The notes under the pieces: generated by a model
Seen by the model: only the letters and a program-made list of their open reading frames with translations
What the model was told of the DNA's origin: nothing
Database searches by the model: none
Assembly (NCBI GenBank): GCA_043746815.1
Contig: JAYTQG010000211.1
Span: 1 to 36,882 of the forward strand
Source of the DNA: JAYTQG01 sp043746815
GTDB taxonomy: Bacteria > Actinomycetota > Thermoleophilia > Miltoncostaeales > Miltoncostaeaceae
DNA length: 36,882 bases
Reading direction: 5' to 3'
Made by a program: the position numbers and the translations under genes
Part shown: piece by piece, positions 7,861-15,935 of the stretch
Layout: each line of letters opens with the position of its first letter
Position numbering within the stretch: position 1 is the stretch's first letter

Positions 7861-9594
7861 CTCCTCACCCTCCAAGGCTTCAACCTCCAGCAGTCGCGCC
7901 GCGGCACGGTCGAGCAGGGGACGCTGACGGCGCAGGATGTCGCGCGCACGCTCCACCGCATCGGCAACCATCTGCCGTGCGGCACGCTCCGTGTCGTCCT
8001 CGCCAATCCCAACACGCAGCGAGTCGACCGTTCGTGGCTCCGACATGGCCATCGGGCCGACCATCTCCCGGGCCAACATCAGCGCCCGGCGCAAATCGTC
8101 CGCTGCGCCGGAGGTCACCTCGTCGAAGACGAGTTCCTCGGCGGCCCGGCCGCCCATCAGCATTGCGAGGCGTTCCAGACAATCCGCCCGCGTTGACAGG
8201 AAGCGGTCCTCACTGGGTAGGGCGATCGTGACGCCGAGGGCCTGACCCTGCGGGATGACGGTAACTCGGTCGACGGAGTCGCATCGGGGCAGCATGTGGC
8301 CGACGATTGCGTGGCCCATCTCGTGGTAGGCCACGAGGCGCCGCTCCTCCTCCAGCATCGGACGGCCGCGACGCTCGGGACCGGCCGCGAGGCGCATCAG
8401 CGCGCGGCGAAAGTCTTTGAGCTCGATGTGGGGACGGGCAGCGCGGGCGGTCTCAAAGGCTGCCTCGTTGCAGAGCGCCGCCAGGTCCGCACCAGCAAGG
8501 CCAGCAGTGAAGGCAGCGACATCGTCCAGATCGAGGGTTGCCGCGCCAGGGCGCGAGCGCATGTGGACCTCAAGGATCTCTACACGCGCGGAGCGATCAG
8601 GCAGGCCCACGGCAATTTTTCGGTCAAAGCGGCCGGAGCGGACGAGCGCCACATCGAGATCGTCCAGACGGTTTGTCGACGACAACACAACAACGGGACG
8701 CTCGGGGTCGGTGTGAAAGCCGTCCATCTCGGCCAGCAGCTGATCGAGCGACTGTTCGCGCTCACCCGACGACGCGGCGCCGGTTCTCGCGCCGCCAACT
8801 GCGTCGATCTCGTCGATGTAGACGACGGCGGGCGCGGCCTTTCGGGCGGCCTCGAACAACGAGCGGATGCGCTTTGCGCCGAGACCCGCGTACATCTCCA
8901 CAAACTCAGAACCGGAGGCAGAAAAGAAGGGCACGCCTGCCTCGCCTGCGACCGCCTTGGCCAGCAAGGTTTTTCCGGTCCCGGGGGGTCCGTGAAGGAT
9001 GATCCCCTTCGGTAGTGATGCACCAACCGCTTTGTACCGTTGGGGATAGCGAAGAACGTCGGCGATCTCAGAGACCTCGTCCCGGATCTCGTCGATTCCA
9101 GCCACGTCGGCAAATCGAACCGTCGAGTTGACTGGGCGAATCCGGGTCTTGAATCGCGAACCGCCGACCTGGCGAATTGCCAACAATCCGACAATCACCA
9201 GGAGCCCCATCATCACGAACGGGCCCCAGGCCTGGATACTTGCCGAGACCCCATCCCATGTTGACGGCTGTTCGAATTTGACGATCGGATAGCGGGCAAT
9301 GGTGAGCGGGACATGCCCCCGACGAGCCGCTGCAAGCGCCAACTTTGCGACGTCGTCGTTCACAACCGGCGTCACCTGGACGGAGCCATCGGGCATCGTC
9401 AGCGTGAGGTTTCGCTTCCCGGGGTCCCCATCGATCTTGGCCTTCGTCACCGAATGCGACTCGAGCTTCTCGAGGGCCTTGCTGATCGCAATCGATTTCG
9501 GCGGGCTGGCCGCTTGGGCGATCGGGGCGCAGAGCATGAGGGCGAGAAGTGCCACTGCCCACTTGCCATGTCCACGGTTCAATCGAGCGTCCAT
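7627..9594 (-). CDS. ftsH: FtsH-type AAA+ membrane zinc protease
   Basis: ATP-dependent membrane protease. A signal-anchor lies at residues 11-29, an extracytoplasmic region at about 30-120, and a second membrane segment at 123-141. The AAA+ domain has Walker A GPPGTGKT (202-209), Walker B VVYIDEID and the second region of homology STNRLDD..RSGRFDRKI. The zinc protease site is HEMGH (424-428), with a likely third ligand Asp in TSGAADDLRR. The pore loop reads MYAGLG where classical FtsH has MFVGVG. It may be a paralogue rather than the housekeeping copy. The frame stays open 77 codons past the MFS gene end; residues 579-655 are hydrophilic and unlike normal FtsH tails. An AAGGA lies 9 bases before the ATG. 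Confidence 0.9.
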   Translation of the reverse strand: MDARLNRGHGKWAVALLALMLCAPIAQAASPPKSIAISKALEKLESHSVTKAKIDGDPGKRNLTLTMPDGSVQVTPVVNDDVAKLALAAARRGHVPLTIARYPIVKFEQPSTWDGVSASIQAWGPFVMMGLLVIVGLLAIRQVGGSRFKTRIRPVNSTVRFADVAGIDEIRDEVSEIADVLRYPQRYKAVGASLPKGIILHGPPGTGKTLLAKAVAGEAGVPFFSASGSEFVEMYAGLGAKRIRSLFEAARKAAPAVVYIDEIDAVGGARTGAASSGEREQSLDQLLAEMDGFHTDPERPVVVLSSTNRLDDLDVALVRSGRFDRKIAVGLPDRSARVEILEVHMRSRPGAATLDLDDVAAFTAGLAGADLAALCNEAAFETARAARPHIELKDFRRALMRLAAGPERRGRPMLEEERRLVAYHEMGHAIVGHMLPRCDSVDRVTVIPQGQALGVTIALPSEDRFLSTRADCLERLAMLMGGRAAEELVFDEVTSGAADDLRRALMLAREMVGPMAMSEPRTVDSLRVGIGEDDTERAARQMVADAVERARDILRRQRPLLDRAAARLLEVEALEGEELDRLLGRRPRELRLSIQDVDGVRWERRFRPNRTDVWGREHEQLSHDDTDSHDRERRLASDLLNDGPRRRKGDRHSGE

Positions 9595-9725
9595 GCCGAC
9601 GTGTCCTTATCCGCTGCTGGTCGAAGTTCAGGCTAGCGAGCGACGCGCGTTGTGCCCCTGGGCAAAAGTCGAGAAATGCGGAGCGATTGGGGTGTTCCCC
9701 CGAGCGAGTTGGCACGCTTAGTCAA

Positions 9726-10046
9726 GTGACGGCCGTAACGCGATCCCACTTTGAACGCCTCGTCGCCGAGGCCATGACGACGGTGCCGGCGGTGATCGCC
9801 CCAGCCCTCAAAAATTTGGCGATCGTCGTGGAAAATGCCCCTCCTGCGGCCGATCCCGATATGTACGCCCGCTATGAAGCGCACGGCCGTTCCGATGCCC
9901 AAATCGTGATTTTCATGCGCCCACTGGTCGAGGATTGCGCCGACGACGACGAACTTCGTCAGGAGATTCAACGCACGGTCGTTCACGAAATCGGACACCA
10001 TCTCGGTATGGACGACGCTCACCTGGACCGACTCAGTTTCGGGTGA
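9726..10046 (+). CDS. metallopeptidase family protein (zincin-like)
   Basis: A 106-residue protein of the minimal zincin family (PF06262-type). It opens with a segment like SHFERLVAEAMTTVPAVI, has a beta strand LAIVVEN, and carries the zinc motif HEIGHH at residues 87-92, followed by LGMDD. Substrate and activity in this family are poorly known. The GTG start at 9726 gives the conserved N-terminus; upstream reading adds an implausible Cys/Pro-rich stretch. No clear Shine-Dalgarno. Its stop overlaps the nitroreductase start (GTGA, 10043-10046), so the three genes to 11277 form an operon, divergent from ftsH. Confidence 0.85.
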   Translation: MTAVTRSHFERLVAEAMTTVPAVIAPALKNLAIVVENAPPAADPDMYARYEAHGRSDAQIVIFMRPLVEDCADDDELRQEIQRTVVHEIGHHLGMDDAHLDRLSFG

Positions 10047-10552
10047 CAGCGCTCCTGGATCTCATCGGATCGCGGCGCAGTGTTGGCGGTGTCAACGCCC
10101 AACCGATTGCGCGGGGAGACGTCGAGTTGATCGTGCGTGCGGGGCTCGCAGCACCAAACCACAACAGTACTCGACCCTGGCGATTCATCGTCCTCGCCGG
10201 TTCGGCCCGAGGTGCGCTAAGCCACCGGCTGGAGCGCGCTCCAGTCGTGATCGCGTGCGTCGTCCGTGGAAGTGACGGCGGGCCCGTGCAGGCACGCGAG
10301 GACCGTGACGCCGTCGCGGCCGCGATCCAAAACATGTTGCTCGCAGCGCACGCCCTTGGCCTCGCCTCGATCTGGCGGACCGGCGAGATGGTCGACGATC
10401 CGGCGGTGGCCAGCACCCTCGGCCTTGGCGACGGCGACCGGATCGTCGGGTTCGTCTACCTGGGCCACCCCCTGGTACCCGCGAACCCGCGCATCATCAC
10501 CGGCGATGACCTGTCTGAGGCGGTGGAGTGGCGGTGGCCGACCAGTCCCTAG
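10043..10552 (+). CDS. nitroreductase family protein, short YdjA-like
   Basis: FMN-dependent oxidoreductase fold. The N-terminal LLDLIGSRRSVG is the FMN phosphate-binding arginine segment, RAGLAAPNHNSTRPWRFIVL is the second FMN segment, and AAIQNMLLAAHALGLASIWRTG plus DRIVGFVYLGHP are the C-terminal landmarks of the YdjA subgroup. At 169 residues it is some 15 shorter than YdjA (about 183). The gap lies between GALSHRLE and RAPVVIACVV, where the family normally has a helical excursion. The GTG start overlaps the zincin stop; the 3' end overlaps the methyltransferase start by 25 bases. Substrate unknown. Confidence 0.85.
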   Translation: MTALLDLIGSRRSVGGVNAQPIARGDVELIVRAGLAAPNHNSTRPWRFIVLAGSARGALSHRLERAPVVIACVVRGSDGGPVQAREDRDAVAAAIQNMLLAAHALGLASIWRTGEMVDDPAVASTLGLGDGDRIVGFVYLGHPLVPANPRIITGDDLSEAVEWRWPTSP

Positions 10553-11277
10553 CGCGGTTGCGCGCCCTGGCAAGTCCGATCATTGACGAGGCCCGCCAGC
10601 GGTTTCGGCGTTACCTGCCGCCACCGCGAACGCGTCCAACGCTCGGTCCGACGCCCGGGTACGGTCTCGCTTGGGACGTTGAGACTGACGCCGAGGCACG
10701 GAAACTCGCCCTCCCCGAAGGCGACGACCCCACCGGCGCGGAACTCGCCGACATCGTCGACGGAATGATCGCGCCCGGAGACGTTGTGGTTGACCTCGGC
10801 TGCGGCACCGGTCGGATCGCCGAGCGCATCGCAAACCAGTGTGGGGAACTCTGGCTGGTGGATGCATCTGAGCGCATGTTGGAGATCACGCGGGCCGCCC
10901 TCGGTGACCGCCCAAATGTCCGCTTCGCCCGGTGCCACGGCGCGCAGGTTCCCGCGATTGCCCCGGCCAGCGTGGACCTCATCATCTGTGTCCATGTTTT
11001 GGACCGGGTCGAGCGGGAAGATGCGTACCTGCTGCTTCGCGACATTCGGCGAATGCTCCGCACCGGCGGAATGGCCCTCGTGGTTGTTCCCAATCTCCTC
11101 AGCGGACGACACTTCACGACCTTCAAGCGGCGGGCGGAGCAGGATCGGGGACGCGACCCTCGCAGGCCGCGGCCCTTCACTCCCGATGAGATCGAGCGCC
11201 TGTGTGCGGCCGCCGCGCTCCAGCCGATGGCCTTCGACCCTGCGGATGATCTGCGGGTGACGCTCTACCGTCGTTAG
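10528..11277 (+). CDS. class I SAM-dependent methyltransferase
   Basis: A 249-residue methyltransferase. Motif I is VVDLGCGTGRIAERIA, followed by LWLVDASERML (acidic loop binding the SAM ribose), then FARCHGAQVPAIAPASVDLIICVHVLDRV and LRTGGMALVVVPN. An N-terminal helical extension of about 75 residues may shape the substrate site. The target cannot be told from sequence. The GTG at 10528 overlaps the nitroreductase end by 25 bases; a GTG at 10534 is an alternative. The last base of its TAG stop is the first base of the 18-bp inverted repeat that begins at 11277. Confidence 0.9.
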   Translation: MAVADQSLARLRALASPIIDEARQRFRRYLPPPRTRPTLGPTPGYGLAWDVETDAEARKLALPEGDDPTGAELADIVDGMIAPGDVVVDLGCGTGRIAERIANQCGELWLVDASERMLEITRAALGDRPNVRFARCHGAQVPAIAPASVDLIICVHVLDRVEREDAYLLLRDIRRMLRTGGMALVVVPNLLSGRHFTTFKRRAEQDRGRDPRRPRPFTPDEIERLCAAAALQPMAFDPADDLRVTLYRR

Positions 11278-11500
11278 TGGTCTGACACGGAAATGAGGTG
11301 GTGGTTCCGGCGAGCGAGACCGGGTCAGCTGGGGCCGCCGTCAGGCGTCCCCAGCGTCTGGAGTGTTGGACCACCGTCCAACACGGAAGTCAGGACGCAG
11401 TGTTGCCCTACAGATCGGGAATCTTCGGGGAACCCAGGACGCCCGTATCGCGATGCGTCGCAGCCGTCGGAACTGCATCGGTATTTCCGTGTCAGACCAC
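11277..11500. repeat. 224-bp element with perfect 18-bp inverted ends
   Basis: GTGGTCTGACACGGAAAT at 11277-11294 is exactly repeated in inverted orientation at 11483-11500. Inward, the two arms remain related: GTTCCGGCG at 11304-11312 faces GTTCCGACG on the other arm in the same register, and GCGTC-TGGA faces GCGTCCTGA further in. A 9-bp perfect stem sits near the centre. The whole segment can fold as one long, imperfect hairpin. It holds no convincing ORF and fills most of the 277 bp between the methyltransferase and msrA. No matching direct repeat is seen at its edges. It may be a MITE-like element or a structured RNA; the function is unknown. Confidence 0.8.
11363..11384. repeat. central 9-bp hairpin of the inverted-repeat element
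   Basis: GTGTTGGAC, loop CACC, GTCCAACAC: a perfect stem with a four-base loop. It lies about 15 bp left of the exact midpoint of the 224-bp element and would be its apical loop if the whole segment folds. No T-run follows on either strand. Confidence 0.8.
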
Positions 11501-11516
11501 TCGCGCACATCGGCGC

Positions 11517-11545
11517 TACGCTGAGCCCGACCGCACGAGAAGGAG
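11517..11545 (+). promoter_or_regulatory. putative msrA promoter -10 box and ribosome binding site
   Basis: TACGCT at 11517-11522 resembles a -10 box, and AGAAGGAG ending at 11545 is a strong Shine-Dalgarno 9 bases before the msrA ATG. msrA therefore would have a short normal leader starting just outside the right edge of the inverted-repeat element. Confidence 0.5.
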
Positions 11546-11554
11546 ACCAACCGC

Positions 11555-12202
11555 ATGCGCCTGTGGAGAAAATCGCCCGAGATGCCCGCGCCCGATGCCG
11601 CGCCGCCCGGACGCGACCAGTCCATGCCGCTTCCTGCGATGCATTTCGCCCTCGGCGGTCCGCTGCTCCGTGATGACGCGGGAGCCGAACGGGGCATCTT
11701 CGGCCTCGGATGTTTTTGGGGTGCCGAGCGCCTCTTTTGGGAGATTCCCGGAATTCTCTCCACCGCGGTTGGCTACGCCGGCGGCTTCACGCCGAACCCC
11801 ACCTACGACGAGGTGTGCAGCGGGCGGACCGGCCACAACGAGGTCGTCCTCGTCACGTTCGACCCCACGCTGACGAGCTTCGACACGCTCCTTCGGGTCT
11901 TTTTTGAAGGACACGACCCCACCCAGGGGATGCGCCAGGGAAACGACGTCGGAACGCAGTACCGCTCCGGGATCTACTGCACCACCGACCAACAACGCGG
12001 TGCAGCAGAAGCGGCAAAAGTCATGTTCCAGGAGCGACTGACCGCGGCGGGTTACGGCGAAGTCTCCACCGAGATTGTCTTCCCCGCTCCTGCCTTCTAC
12101 TACGCCGAGGACTACCACCAGCAGTACCTCGCAAAGAACCCGCGCGGCTACTGCGGCCTCGGCGGAACTGGCGTGACTTGCCCGATCGGGGTTCAGGGGT
12201 AG
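11555..12202 (+). CDS. msrA: peptide-methionine (S)-S-oxide reductase
   Basis: Repairs oxidised methionine (S epimer) using thioredoxin; cytosolic. The active-site GCFWGAE has catalytic C53. Downstream are GYAGG..NPTYDEVCSGRTGHNEVV, FFEGHDPTQGMRQGNDVGTQYRSGIY and YYAEDYHQQYLAKNP. Two C-terminal cysteines (C200 and C209, GYCGLGGTGVTC) would be the resolving pair, as in the long E. coli-type enzyme. At 215 residues, with about 45 residues before the core, it also matches that long form. It is flanked by the inverted-repeat element on the left and a convergent secreted-protein gene 18 bp to the right. Confidence 0.96.
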   Translation: MRLWRKSPEMPAPDAAPPGRDQSMPLPAMHFALGGPLLRDDAGAERGIFGLGCFWGAERLFWEIPGILSTAVGYAGGFTPNPTYDEVCSGRTGHNEVVLVTFDPTLTSFDTLLRVFFEGHDPTQGMRQGNDVGTQYRSGIYCTTDQQRGAAEAAKVMFQERLTAAGYGEVSTEIVFPAPAFYYAEDYHQQYLAKNPRGYCGLGGTGVTCPIGVQG

Positions 12203-12220
12203 CCGCGGTGGGACCGGTTC

Positions 12221-14248
12221 CTATGGCACGGCCACGAACGACCATGTCGTGGTGATCGTCGACGGACCGGACCGCACGTTCACGGTCCCGGCGACGGCCC
12301 CAAGGTCGCCGTAGGTCAATGCCTTGTCCGGCTCCAGGCTCGGCACCGGCGTACCGACGACTGCTGAAGCCTCGGCGGTGTTGCCGTCGGTTGACGGTCG
12401 CGCCGAACCCGGGCAGGTCACGGTGACCCGCCTTGAGGCTGGCTGTGAGACGAACGTCATGGAGAAGTAGATGGGCTTCGCTGGGTCGACCCTCAACCCA
12501 GGCGGTGGTTCGGCTGCCGAATAGTCGGCAAGCGTGAGCAACGATGTCACCCCCGGGAACGAGAGCGCGGTCGTCCCTGAATGGACGCAGCCGTTGCTGG
12601 CAATTGTCCCACTCACCACCTCAGTGGCCTGTCCACTGGTGATCTCATAGGTCTGGCCGATTGCCGGATTGAGGGCCTTCTTGGTCCAGTGGAGGCTGCC
12701 GGTCGTCTCCTCCCGCCTGCCGTCGTCGTAGACCTGAGTAGTCGTGAAGGTCCCGTCATATCCGGCCGGGTACTCCGCGGCCTTCCCGATCCACGTCGCT
12801 TCTGAAATTCCGGCGGGTGAGACTGCCCGAACCCTGATGTTCGCCGTCTCCGGCCCCTTCGCTGCTCCCTTGACCGTGAACGTGTTGTCCCTCCCGGTGT
12901 CCGCAGCGGGTGTCACCGTACCCTTGGCCGCCGTTGCCGTCATTCGGGATGAGACGGTTGTCTGCTCCCGGTTGTTCATCGAAAGGCTGGCGGAAAACGT
13001 GTCAGTTGCGTTCGGTGCCAGCGGTGAGGGAGATGCCGGGCGGAGTCCGAGAAACGTGCATTTGCCAGCCCGTGCGTCGGCCTCGACCTTGCGGATGCCG
13101 TCAAACAAGGACCCAGCTGTCTTCCGTAAAACCGGGCGAAGTGTCGCGCGAAGCGTCGCGTCAGCGTCCGGGCCATACCCTTGAACACTGACCTGCTCGG
13201 TCAACCGTTCGCCGGTGATCGTCCCACTTGCAGGATCAAAGACACCCGACAGCGTCCCGTCGTAGGCAAGCCGACTGCGGTTTGAGAAGAAGGCAAGGAC
13301 CTGTGATGAGCTGGCCTGCTCACTTGAGAGGCGAGCAGTGAAGGCGAACGGCATCAGGCGAGCGGTGGCGTCCATCTGGGCAGTCGCCGTTGCGGCAGTC
13401 GTACCCCGTGTCGTCCCCCGCACTGTCCCGAGGTTGACGGCCTTGGAACCGAAGGTGCGAGTCGTCGTTCCAGCCGTGGTGATCGAATAGGCCTCACGAA
13501 TGAGGCCAGTCGCGCTCGGACATGTGTCGTGTGTTCCCTGTCCCAGACCCGTGATGGACTGCGCGATCTTGATTCGCCCGCCGCCGTCAGAATCCGAAGT
13601 ACCCGCGTCGGTTGTCCGACCGAAGTCCAAGCCAGCGCTTCCGTCGGCGTTTGGGCGACCGGTCACGGTGTTCTCCTGAGCAAAGTCACCGCCTGGGGCG
13701 GTCCCCCTGAACTTATCTCCCGCCGTGGCGGTCCCGTCGGCGTTGCGGGTAGCTGGGGTCGACGTATACGTAAACTTGTTGCCAGCAGGGTCGGTGACCG
13801 ACACCGTGGTCCCACCCTCAGCTGTGCTCCGGTAGACACGGGCTTTTTGCGTCTGTCCGAGCGCAGCCCTGACAGCTGCGGTCGCGTCACGTTCGCCCTT
13901 CTCGGACGCGAAAAGGACGGCCCGCGCCAACCCCGGGGAGACGGGATTGGGAGCCAGCTTCCCATTCTTCAGCCGTAGGGGAAGGGGCGGTTGCAGCTCA
14001 CGCTGGAGGTTCTGGGTCGCGAATGACACGGTTGGCGCGGCTGGACGGAGACGCTGCGCCGCCACACATGAGCGCTTGCCGTTCGTCAGCAGCGTTACCT
14101 TCTTCGGGCCACAAGTCGTCGCCTTGCGTCCCACGCCCGAGGGCAGTGCGACGGTTGCACCAAATGCACAAACGACCGCCAGTGCCACGCCGCCAGTCCG
14201 TCCCATGCCCAATGCGTTCCCCATTCGTCCGCAGATCGTGAAGGCCAT
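12221..14248 (-). CDS. large secreted protein of unknown function
   Basis: About 675 residues. From the ATG at 14248 the N-terminus has a short cytosolic part, a hydrophobic core (GGVALAVVCAFGATVAL) and a likely signal peptidase site near ALPSG. A Cys-bounded basic segment (TTCGPKKVTLL..KRSCVAA) follows. The rest is rich in Thr, Ala, Gly and Ser with few charged runs. Stretches such as FTYTSTPATRNADGTA and, around the centre, FSASLSMNN..TGRDNTFTVKG read as beta-sandwich (Ig-like) domains. No catalytic motif seen. The frame is open to a GTG at 14362, but that start would place 38 hydrophilic residues before the signal peptide. Cell-surface or extracellular role inferred. Confidence 0.75.
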   Translation of the reverse strand: MAFTICGRMGNALGMGRTGGVALAVVCAFGATVALPSGVGRKATTCGPKKVTLLTNGKRSCVAAQRLRPAAPTVSFATQNLQRELQPPLPLRLKNGKLAPNPVSPGLARAVLFASEKGERDATAAVRAALGQTQKARVYRSTAEGGTTVSVTDPAGNKFTYTSTPATRNADGTATAGDKFRGTAPGGDFAQENTVTGRPNADGSAGLDFGRTTDAGTSDSDGGGRIKIAQSITGLGQGTHDTCPSATGLIREAYSITTAGTTTRTFGSKAVNLGTVRGTTRGTTAATATAQMDATARLMPFAFTARLSSEQASSSQVLAFFSNRSRLAYDGTLSGVFDPASGTITGERLTEQVSVQGYGPDADATLRATLRPVLRKTAGSLFDGIRKVEADARAGKCTFLGLRPASPSPLAPNATDTFSASLSMNNREQTTVSSRMTATAAKGTVTPAADTGRDNTFTVKGAAKGPETANIRVRAVSPAGISEATWIGKAAEYPAGYDGTFTTTQVYDDGRREETTGSLHWTKKALNPAIGQTYEITSGQATEVVSGTIASNGCVHSGTTALSFPGVTSLLTLADYSAAEPPPGLRVDPAKPIYFSMTFVSQPASRRVTVTCPGSARPSTDGNTAEASAVVGTPVPSLEPDKALTYGDLGAVAGTVNVRSGPSTITTTWSFVAVP

Positions 14249-14394
14249 CACGTTGACTCGCGACTGCTCGTCGATGTCAGCGTCGGCATGAGCGTATCTC
14301 GCCTCCTCCGGCAATTCCCCCTGCAACGGTCCAGTTAACCCTTGTGCTACGGACGGAAACACTTCGCGGCGAAACGGTCATCGGCAGGCGCGAC

Positions 14395-15849
14395 CTACTG
14401 CACGCTGGCCATCACCTCGGGTATGAGCACCGCGCGGCGGAGTGACTTTTCGGCGTACATGCGGGTGTCCGCAACGAGGAGTGCTGTTTCGGCGTCATTC
14501 GCGTCATCGGGGATGAGGGCAGCCCCCGCCGAGCATCCGATGGCGTAGTCGGCATGCGTTTCCTGGAGTGCATGGGCGTACCTCGCCGCCACTGCGTCGG
14601 CGGTCTCGTCAAGGGTGACGGAAACAAGGACGCAGAACTCGTCGCCGCCCATCCGGTATGCGGTTCCTCCTGCCTCCACTGCAAGCCCGAGGCGGTCGCC
14701 CAGGCGTGCGAGGAGCGCGTCGCCGGCGAGATGCCCGAGCGCGTCGTTGTAGCCCTTGAAACCATTCAGGTCGAAGATCACCAGCGCCGTTCGATGGAAG
14801 TCCCCGTCGGCAACAGCCCGATCCAGATCACGCAGAAGCTGACGTCGATTGGCAAGGCCGGTCAAGTGATCCGTCGTCGAGTCGCGTCGCGCCGCGTCGA
14901 GCAAGGCAAGGTTTTCCCGTTGGGTGAACACGAGCCGCACGAGAACAACGCCAAGCGTGGCGGTCGCCAGCATGGTCGCCGGTACCCCGACGTGATACCG
15001 AGCACCGTATCCGAGGAGTCCGAGCGCGAGCATGGCGCCTCCAAGCAGCGCGAATAGCCCAGTCATTCCGCCCTTCGCCGACGCTGTTCGAACCGGTGGC
15101 CGCCAGGCACCGAAGGCAACGAGTCCAAGGCCGATCAACCAGAACGTCGACGTGATTGACGTCTCAACGTTAAGTGCATTGGCGCTCTTCCAGAGAAAAG
15201 TGATGTCGGCAAGCGCGAAGGTGGCGAGTCCAGCTGCAAGCAACGTCCAAGACGCGCTTGGGCGGCGGCCACATGTCACCATTCCCGCACCGACGAGCGA
15301 TAGTAAGACGAGATCCCCCACGGGATACGCGACGTTCACGGCAAGGGAAACAGATGAGGTTCCCGCCGTTCCCACCGCCGTCCAGAGCGCGTCGAAAAGC
15401 GTCGCCGAGGCGATTGCCGCGACGGCGAGCCCAACGACCAGGCCGTCAAGAACGCTTGCCCGCGTGACACCAGCAACGCGACCGCGGAACAAGAGCCAGA
15501 GGCCAGCGTAAAGTCCGGGATAGGCCACGAGCCAGAACGCATCGGCGACCGATGCGCCCGTGTGGCCATCCGACACGAGCAGGTTCCAGACGACGTTACC
15601 GCTACTCCACGTCAGCAGGCTGATGCCGATCACGCCCCACGCCGTGCGTTCCCGGGAGACGCTCCAAGCGCGCCAGACTACGGCGAGGGAGAATGCGAAC
15701 TGAGTGGCGTTGTAGAGGTAATCATCAACGATTCTCGTGAACGGACCACTCTGAAGCGTGACCTGTGTCCGGAGCATCTGGCCGAGAACCAGCAGGCCAA
15801 GCACGCACAGGGCGATCGTCGGAGCGCGACGGTTGCGAAACGAGTCCAC
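14395..15849 (-). CDS. membrane-bound diguanylate cyclase (GGDEF)
   Basis: Makes cyclic di-GMP from two GTP. The N-terminal ~300 residues form some eight or nine hydrophobic segments (a membrane sensor domain I cannot name). A GGDEF domain follows with STTDHLTGLANRRQL, VIFDLNGFKGYNDALGH and an intact GGDEF (first Gly near residue 401). The position of the inhibitory I-site RxxD, five residues before GGDEF, reads EAGG, so product inhibition is probably absent. I use the GTG at 15849 (DSFRNRR then the first membrane helix). An earlier GTG at 15912 lies inside a terminator-like hairpin. GATATT six bases before the GTG may be a -10 box. Confidence 0.88.
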   Translation of the reverse strand: MDSFRNRRAPTIALCVLGLLVLGQMLRTQVTLQSGPFTRIVDDYLYNATQFAFSLAVVWRAWSVSRERTAWGVIGISLLTWSSGNVVWNLLVSDGHTGASVADAFWLVAYPGLYAGLWLLFRGRVAGVTRASVLDGLVVGLAVAAIASATLFDALWTAVGTAGTSSVSLAVNVAYPVGDLVLLSLVGAGMVTCGRRPSASWTLLAAGLATFALADITFLWKSANALNVETSITSTFWLIGLGLVAFGAWRPPVRTASAKGGMTGLFALLGGAMLALGLLGYGARYHVGVPATMLATATLGVVLVRLVFTQRENLALLDAARRDSTTDHLTGLANRRQLLRDLDRAVADGDFHRTALVIFDLNGFKGYNDALGHLAGDALLARLGDRLGLAVEAGGTAYRMGGDEFCVLVSVTLDETADAVAARYAHALQETHADYAIGCSAGAALIPDDANDAETALLVADTRMYAEKSLRRAVLIPEVMASVQ

Positions 15850-15894
15850 ATCTTCAATATCGGCGACGTGTCCGCACGCCTTGAGGCAGTCAGT

Positions 15895-15923
15895 GGAGGG
15901 GCCCGGCGCCACCGGGCCCCTCC
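15895..15923 (-). terminator. GC-rich hairpin terminator after the F420 oxidoreductase gene
   Basis: A perfect 12-bp stem, GGAGGGGCCCGG with CCGGGCCCCTCC, around a 5-base loop, 12 bases past the stop of the gene at 15936. There is no T-run, as in the U-less terminators reported for actinobacteria. It separates that gene from the diguanylate cyclase. Confidence 0.6.
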
Positions 15924-15935
15924 GCGTTCACATCG

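Noticed and set aside
11277..11500. Insertion sequence with transposase
   Set aside because: The element is only 224 bp, with no coding frame and no target-site duplication seen.
11293..11673. Plus-strand frames crossing the inverted-repeat element into msrA
   Set aside because: No start signal, low-complexity Arg/Pro products, and they end in the wrong frame of msrA.
15850..15912. Upstream GTG (15912) as the start of the diguanylate cyclase
   Set aside because: It lies within the perfect 12-bp hairpin that ends the previous transcript, and the added residues are not membrane-like.
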